DNA of 64,000 nt from Micromonosporaceae bacterium KJ-029 (lineage in GTDB: Bacteria; Actinomycetota; Actinomycetes; Mycobacteriales; Micromonosporaceae). Position 1 is the stretch's first letter. The number at the start of each line of letters is the position of its first letter. Below the pieces are notes generated by a model that had not been told where the DNA came from, made no database searches, and saw only the letters and a program-made list of their open reading frames with translations. The stretch spans positions 310,001 to 374,000 of the forward strand of contig BIFP01000051.1 in NCBI GenBank assembly GCA_005402585.1. The letters are read 5' to 3'. This document shows positions 60,723 to 64,000 of this stretch, one piece after another. Made by a program: the position numbers and the translations under genes.

Positions 60723-61178
60723 TCAGCTCACGGCCTTCTTGACGAGGGTGGTGATTGCCTCTTCGGCTTTGTCGCTCAGCTCGGTCACGGCGTAGGACGT
60801 GGGCCACAGTCCGCTGTCGTCGTCGAGGTTCGCGGCGGTGGTGAAGCCGAAGGTCGAGTAACGCTCTTTGTCGACGTGACCGCTACGGAAGAAGCACACG
60901 ACCTTCCCTTTCCTGGCGTAGGCCGGTTGTCCGTACCACAGTTTCGGCGACAACTGCGGGGCGTTGGTGGTGACGATGGCGTGGATGCGTTCGGCCACCG
61001 CGCGGTCCGGTGCTTCCATCTCCGCGATCTTCGACAGCACGTCGAGTTCCTCGGCGGCCGCCTTGTTGCCGCGACCGCGGTTCGCCTCCTTCTTCAATTC
61101 CGCGGCACGCTCCTTGATGGCGGCACGTTCTTGCGTGGAGAAGCCGTCCGTGCTGTTCGTGCGGGGATTCGCGCTCAT
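60723..61178 (-). CDS. DUF1801 (YdhG-like) domain protein
   Basis: 151 residues. The N-terminal charged region (FSTQERAAIKERAAELKKEA) precedes the DUF1801 fold (ISAIVTTNAPQLSPKLWYGQ-like stretch LSPKLWYGQPAYARKGKVV, CFFRSGHVDKERYSTFGFT). The family is of unknown function; a relative, frataxin-like Fra/YdhG, is suspected in iron handling. ATG at 61178 has AGGAGA just upstream; the frame continues to 61343 without similarity. Confidence 0.85.
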   Translation of the reverse strand: MSANPRTNSTDGFSTQERAAIKERAAELKKEANRGRGNKAAAEELDVLSKIAEMEAPDRAVAERIHAIVTTNAPQLSPKLWYGQPAYARKGKVVCFFRSGHVDKERYSTFGFTTAANLDDDSGLWPTSYAVTELSDKAEEAITTLVKKAVS

Positions 61179-61381
61179 CGCTGTCGCTCTCCTGGTCGTA
61201 ATCGTGGGAACTGTTTCGGACGCTAGCCGTGCTGGGAGCCCTGGCGCTTCTCGATTCCTGATCGATGCTCGCCCCGTGCTCCGGGGCATGCTTCGCACCT
61301 GTCGGTCAACATCGGAACGGTGGTCAGACAGGTCAGGAATCAAGAAGGCCGCGCCGGGTTGTTCTGCCTAGCCTGACGGGC

Positions 61382-61792
61382 ATGAACGTCACCATTCATC
61401 ACGCCTTCCTCCCGCATACCGATCCCGAAGCCGCCCTGGGCTTCTACCGCGACGCCCTGGGTTTCGAGGTCCGCAACGACGTCGGCTACGAAGGTCAGCG
61501 TTGGATCACCGTCGGGCCGGTCGGCCAACGTGGCACCTCCATTGTGCTGCAGCCGCCTGCCACCGATCCGGGTGTCACCGATGAGGAGCGCCGCACCGTC
61601 TTGGAACTCATCAGCAAGGGCGCCTACAGCGCCATCACGCTTGCCACCGACGACCTCGACGGGCTCTTCGACCGCCTCCAGGGTGCCGGTGCCGACGTCG
61701 TCCAGGAACCCATCGACCAGGACTACGGAGTTCGCGACTGCGCCTTCCGTGATCCCGCCGGCAACCTCGTCCGCATCAACCAGCTCACCTGA
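61382..61792 (+). CDS. VOC-family (glyoxalase-like) protein
   Basis: 136 residues, one pair of beta-alpha-beta-beta-beta units. HHAFLPHTDPEAALGFYRDA, LGFEVRNDVGYEG, YSAITLATDDLDGLFDRLQG and DCAFRDPAGNLVRINQL are typical of single-unit VOC proteins (glyoxalase or dioxygenase-like). Function unknown. ATG at 61382. Confidence 0.9.
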   Translation: MNVTIHHAFLPHTDPEAALGFYRDALGFEVRNDVGYEGQRWITVGPVGQRGTSIVLQPPATDPGVTDEERRTVLELISKGAYSAITLATDDLDGLFDRLQGAGADVVQEPIDQDYGVRDCAFRDPAGNLVRINQLT

Positions 61793-61850
61793 GTGAGCCG
61801 CTGCGTACGACTCCGGCCACCAGATCAACCGACCGCGAAGGAGCCACCTG

Positions 61851-62651
61851 ATGGCGCTCTCTGTCGACATCATCACGATCGGCGTACCGCGGGTGGAAGC
61901 CGCACGGGCCTTCTACACGTCCGCGTTTTCCGCCACGGCCGCTGACGACGACCACACCGCCAGCCTGGACCTTCACGGCACCGGCCGGCTCGCCCTCCAC
62001 CAGATCGACGCACTCGCGACCGACTGCGACACGAACCCGGCGACCTCGGGCTTCCGTGGCTACGTCCTGTCCTCCATCGTCAACCAGCCCGCCGAGGTCA
62101 GGGCCCTTCTCGGGGCCGCCGCCGCCAAGGGCGCGGCAGTGGTCAAGCCGGCGAAGAAGGAACTTTTCGGCGAGTTCACCGCCGCATATCAGGCGCCGGA
62201 CGGGGTCGTCTGGAAGCTGTCTGCCGCCGCCAAGAAGGACTCGGGTCTCGTCCCTGACCCTCCGAAGCCGACCGAGACCGCCGTCTATCTCGGCGTAGCC
62301 AAGCCGAAAACGTCCAAGGTGTTCTACGAGACGCTGGGCATGGGTATTGACCGCGACTACGGCGACAAGTTCGTCGATTTCGCCGTCGCCGACGGCGTGT
62401 GCCGGCTGGGCCTGCTGCCACGTAAGGCCCTCGCCAAGGACGTCGGCGTCGATGGGAACGGCGACGGCTTCTCCGCGCTCGTCCTCACCCACCGCGTCGC
62501 TTCCCGGGACGACGTCGACGCCCTTCTGGCCGCCGCGGGCTCTGCCGGCGGCCGGATCGTCGCCTCGGCGGCCCGGACCGACCAGGGTGGCTATGCCGGG
62601 CACTTCACCGATCCCGACGGCTATCACTGGCGAGTCATCGCCCGCGCGTGA
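61851..62651 (+). CDS. Two-unit VOC-family protein
   Basis: 266 residues with two VOC modules in tandem: residues 1-125 (DIITIGVPRVEAARAFYTSA, APDGVVWKLSAAAKKDSG) and 140-266 (AVYLGVAKPKTSKVFYETLG, GYAGHFTDPDGYHWRVIARA). Metal ligands are not obvious, so this may be a binding rather than catalytic protein. It lies 58 bases after the single VOC gene, probably cotranscribed, ending at a strong terminator. Confidence 0.88.
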   Translation: MALSVDIITIGVPRVEAARAFYTSAFSATAADDDHTASLDLHGTGRLALHQIDALATDCDTNPATSGFRGYVLSSIVNQPAEVRALLGAAAAKGAAVVKPAKKELFGEFTAAYQAPDGVVWKLSAAAKKDSGLVPDPPKPTETAVYLGVAKPKTSKVFYETLGMGIDRDYGDKFVDFAVADGVCRLGLLPRKALAKDVGVDGNGDGFSALVLTHRVASRDDVDALLAAAGSAGGRIVASAARTDQGGYAGHFTDPDGYHWRVIARA

Positions 62652-62661
62652 GCGCTATCGA

Positions 62662-62703
62662 CCGGCCGGTCGCGTGGGGGCGGCACCCCACGCGACCGGC
62701 CGG
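62662..62703. terminator. Very strong hairpin terminator
   Basis: A perfect 18-bp stem, CCGGCCGGTCGCGTGGGG (62662-62679) with its complement at 62686-62703, closes a 6-base loop, just after the VOC pair. Confidence 0.88.
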
Positions 62704-62840
62704 CGCGGTTGATGGCGGGCCGGGGTGGTGGTGTGGCAGGCTGGCGGTGACGCGACTGGCGGCACCGGGGATGGGATCGACCATCGGGGAGCTCTCGTCG
62801 TGGGGGTCGTCCGCCTGGGCCTCCGCGGGCGAGGTGACCT

Positions 62841-63728
62841 ATGTCGACGACGATGACGACCGCGCGGTTGTTGCCCGGTGGGCCGGTGGCGGAGGCGATC
62901 CTGGCCGAGGTGGCCGAGGGCGTGGCGCAGTTGCGGGCGGCGGGGGTGACCCCGGCGCTGGCGACGGTGCTGGTGGGTGACGACGAGGCGAGCGCCGGCT
63001 ACATCCGGATCAAGCAGCGGCAGGCGGCGGAGCTGGGGTTCGCCTCGCCGCACGTACGGTTGCCGGCGTCGGCGTCGCAGGCCGACCTGCACGCGGTGCT
63101 GACGGATTTCAACGCCGACCCGGGGGTGCACGGGGTGCTGGTGCAGCATCCGATCCCGGAGGGTCTGGACTATGACCGGGCGTTGCAGGTGCTGGACCCG
63201 GACTCCGACGTCGACGGGATGCACCCGGTGAACATGGGGCGGCTGGCGTTGGGGTTGCCCGGTCCCCTGCCGTGTACGCCCGCCGGGATCGAGGCGTTGT
63301 TGGCGTACCACGGGGTGCCGGTGGCAGGTCGGGAGGTGGTGGTCCTGGGTCGGGGTGCGACGTTGGGGCGGCCGTTGGCGATGCTGTTGGCGCAGAAGCG
63401 GCCGACGGCGAACGCGGCGGTGACGGTGGTGCACACGGGGGTGGCGGACTGGCCGCGTTACACCCAGCGGGCGGAGATCCTGGTGGCCGCGGCCGGGGTG
63501 CCGGGGATCGTGCGGCCGGAGCATGTGCGGCCGGGCGCGGTGGTGGTCGGTGGTGGGGTCCGGTACGAGGGGCGGCGGTTGCTGCCGGACGTGGACCCGT
63601 CCTGCGATCAGGTGGCGGGGGCGATCACGCCGCGGGTCGGTGGGGTGGGTCCGGTGACGGTGGCGATGCTGTTCCGCAACGCGTTGCGGGCGGCGCGGTC
63701 AGCCGCGGGCCTGGCGGACCAGTCGTAG
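62841..63728 (+). CDS. folD: Methylenetetrahydrofolate dehydrogenase / cyclohydrolase
   Basis: 295 residues, bifunctional FolD of one-carbon metabolism: converts 5,10-methylene-THF to 10-formyl-THF. ATVLVGDDEASAGYIRIKQR contains the catalytic YxxxK, VLVQHPIPEGLDYDRALQVL and DPDSDVDGMHPVNMGRL are family blocks, and VVVLGRGATLGRPLAMLL is the NADP-binding turn. ATG at 62841 has GAGG about 8 bases upstream. It stands alone, downstream of a terminator. Confidence 0.95.
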   Translation: MSTTMTTARLLPGGPVAEAILAEVAEGVAQLRAAGVTPALATVLVGDDEASAGYIRIKQRQAAELGFASPHVRLPASASQADLHAVLTDFNADPGVHGVLVQHPIPEGLDYDRALQVLDPDSDVDGMHPVNMGRLALGLPGPLPCTPAGIEALLAYHGVPVAGREVVVLGRGATLGRPLAMLLAQKRPTANAAVTVVHTGVADWPRYTQRAEILVAAAGVPGIVRPEHVRPGAVVVGGGVRYEGRRLLPDVDPSCDQVAGAITPRVGGVGPVTVAMLFRNALRAARSAAGLADQS

Positions 63729-63741
63729 GGGTCGGTGCCGG

Positions 63742-64000
63742 CTAGCCGAGGTCGACCAGCAGGGGCCGGTGGTCGGAGATGGTCGACAGCGGGGTCCGTA
63801 CGGCGGTGACTGGCGGCAGTCGTTTGAAGCCCTGCCGGTCGGCGATGACGTGGTCGAGCTGGACGCGGGGTTGGCCGGCGGGATAGGTGGGTCGGCGGCC
63901 CAGCAGCCGCCAGCCGGAGATCAGGCGGACGGCCCAGGCGGGCAGGTTGAGGTCGCCGAGCAGGATCCGCGGGGCGGGCAGCGACCGTAGGGCGCGTACG
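63742..64000 (-). CDS. Endonuclease/exonuclease/phosphatase-family protein (3' part)
   Basis: The reverse strand from the window edge reads PRILLGDLNLPAWAVRLISG, QPRVQLDHVIADRQGFKRLP and LSTISDHRPLLVDLG before a TAG at 63742-63744. GDLN, QLDHV and SDHRPLLVDL are the three C-terminal active-site blocks of the EEP fold (metal-dependent phosphoesterases, DNase I-like). The N-terminal two thirds are outside the window. Convergent with folD. Confidence 0.88.
   Translation of the reverse strand, partial: VRALRSLPAPRILLGDLNLPAWAVRLISGWRLLGRRPTYPAGQPRVQLDHVIADRQGFKRLPPVTAVRTPLSTISDHRPLLVDLG

Noticed and set aside
1..64000. tRNA, rRNA or riboswitch genes
   Set aside because: I looked for T-loop GGTTCGAATCC-type motifs, 16S/23S anchors and common riboswitch cores and saw none; a covariance-model scan would be decisive.

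Overview
The window is very GC-rich DNA with short intergenic gaps, many GTG starts and frequent ATGA/GTGA overlaps. Gene content points to a filamentous actinomycete of the Micromonospora/Salinispora type: an AfsR/SARP regulator, SigE- and SigG-type ECF sigma factors, an Eis-type acetyltransferase, a deazaflavin-type reductase and an actinobacterial dif motif. The genus is inferred from gene content, not proven.

Layout. 1-7.5 kb: a sugar-utilisation locus with a partial GH3 beta-glycosidase, a ROK repressor, a YicI-type GH31 alpha-xylosidase and a GH42 beta-galactosidase. The three enzyme activities together fit intracellular dismantling of xyloglucan oligosaccharides. Two matching 27-bp ROK-type operators lie in front of the ROK gene and between the divergent GH31 and GH42 genes. 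7.5-13.8 kb: LysE exporter, DUF1992 protein, a deazaflavin-type nitroreductase fused to hemerythrin, a secreted beta-helix protein and a divergent AfsR-type regulator with SARP-like 11-bp repeats between them. 13.9-17.3 kb: a PHP metallohydrolase divergent from a HelD/HelR-type RNA polymerase-recycling ATPase that carries a near-consensus rifamycin-associated element upstream.

17.56-25.41 kb: a Tn7-like transposon that I delimit by imperfect terminal repeats (TGT...ACA) and a 4/5-matching possible target duplication. It holds a LexA-like repressor, a degenerate CoaD paralog, a methyltransferase and a DUF6817 protein as cargo, followed by tightly coupled tnsA-tnsB-tnsC-tniQ genes. A broken DUF4184-like fragment and an HNH nuclease gene flank its right end, and an AT-rich palindromic island flanks its left end.

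26.3-43.9 kb: ordinary chromosomal genes. These are methyltransferases, a GT39-like glycosyltransferase, MarR, DUF6069, a Xer-like recombinase, a four-gene FtsX/MacB-type ABC operon (one ATPase has an AbrB-like tail), thymidine kinase, an MFS transporter, GDPD and PlsC. 44-49.7 kb: cydAB behind a 17-bp palindrome, OsmC, an Eis-like acetyltransferase, a DUF6319-like protein and a BCP peroxiredoxin. 49.8-64 kb: SDR, GNAT, a SigE-type sigma factor coupled to a membrane protein, an ADP-ribosylglycohydrolase, a DHFR-family protein, a SnoaL-tailed sigma factor, a lipoprotein, a second Xer-like recombinase, a TetR-monooxygenase pair, VOC proteins, folD and a partial EEP phosphatase.

A candidate chromosomal dif site sits at 56867-56894, about 1 kb from the second Xer-like recombinase, whose start codon lies inside a second dif-shaped palindrome. 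This suggests the window spans the replication terminus. I saw no rRNA, tRNA or CRISPR array.
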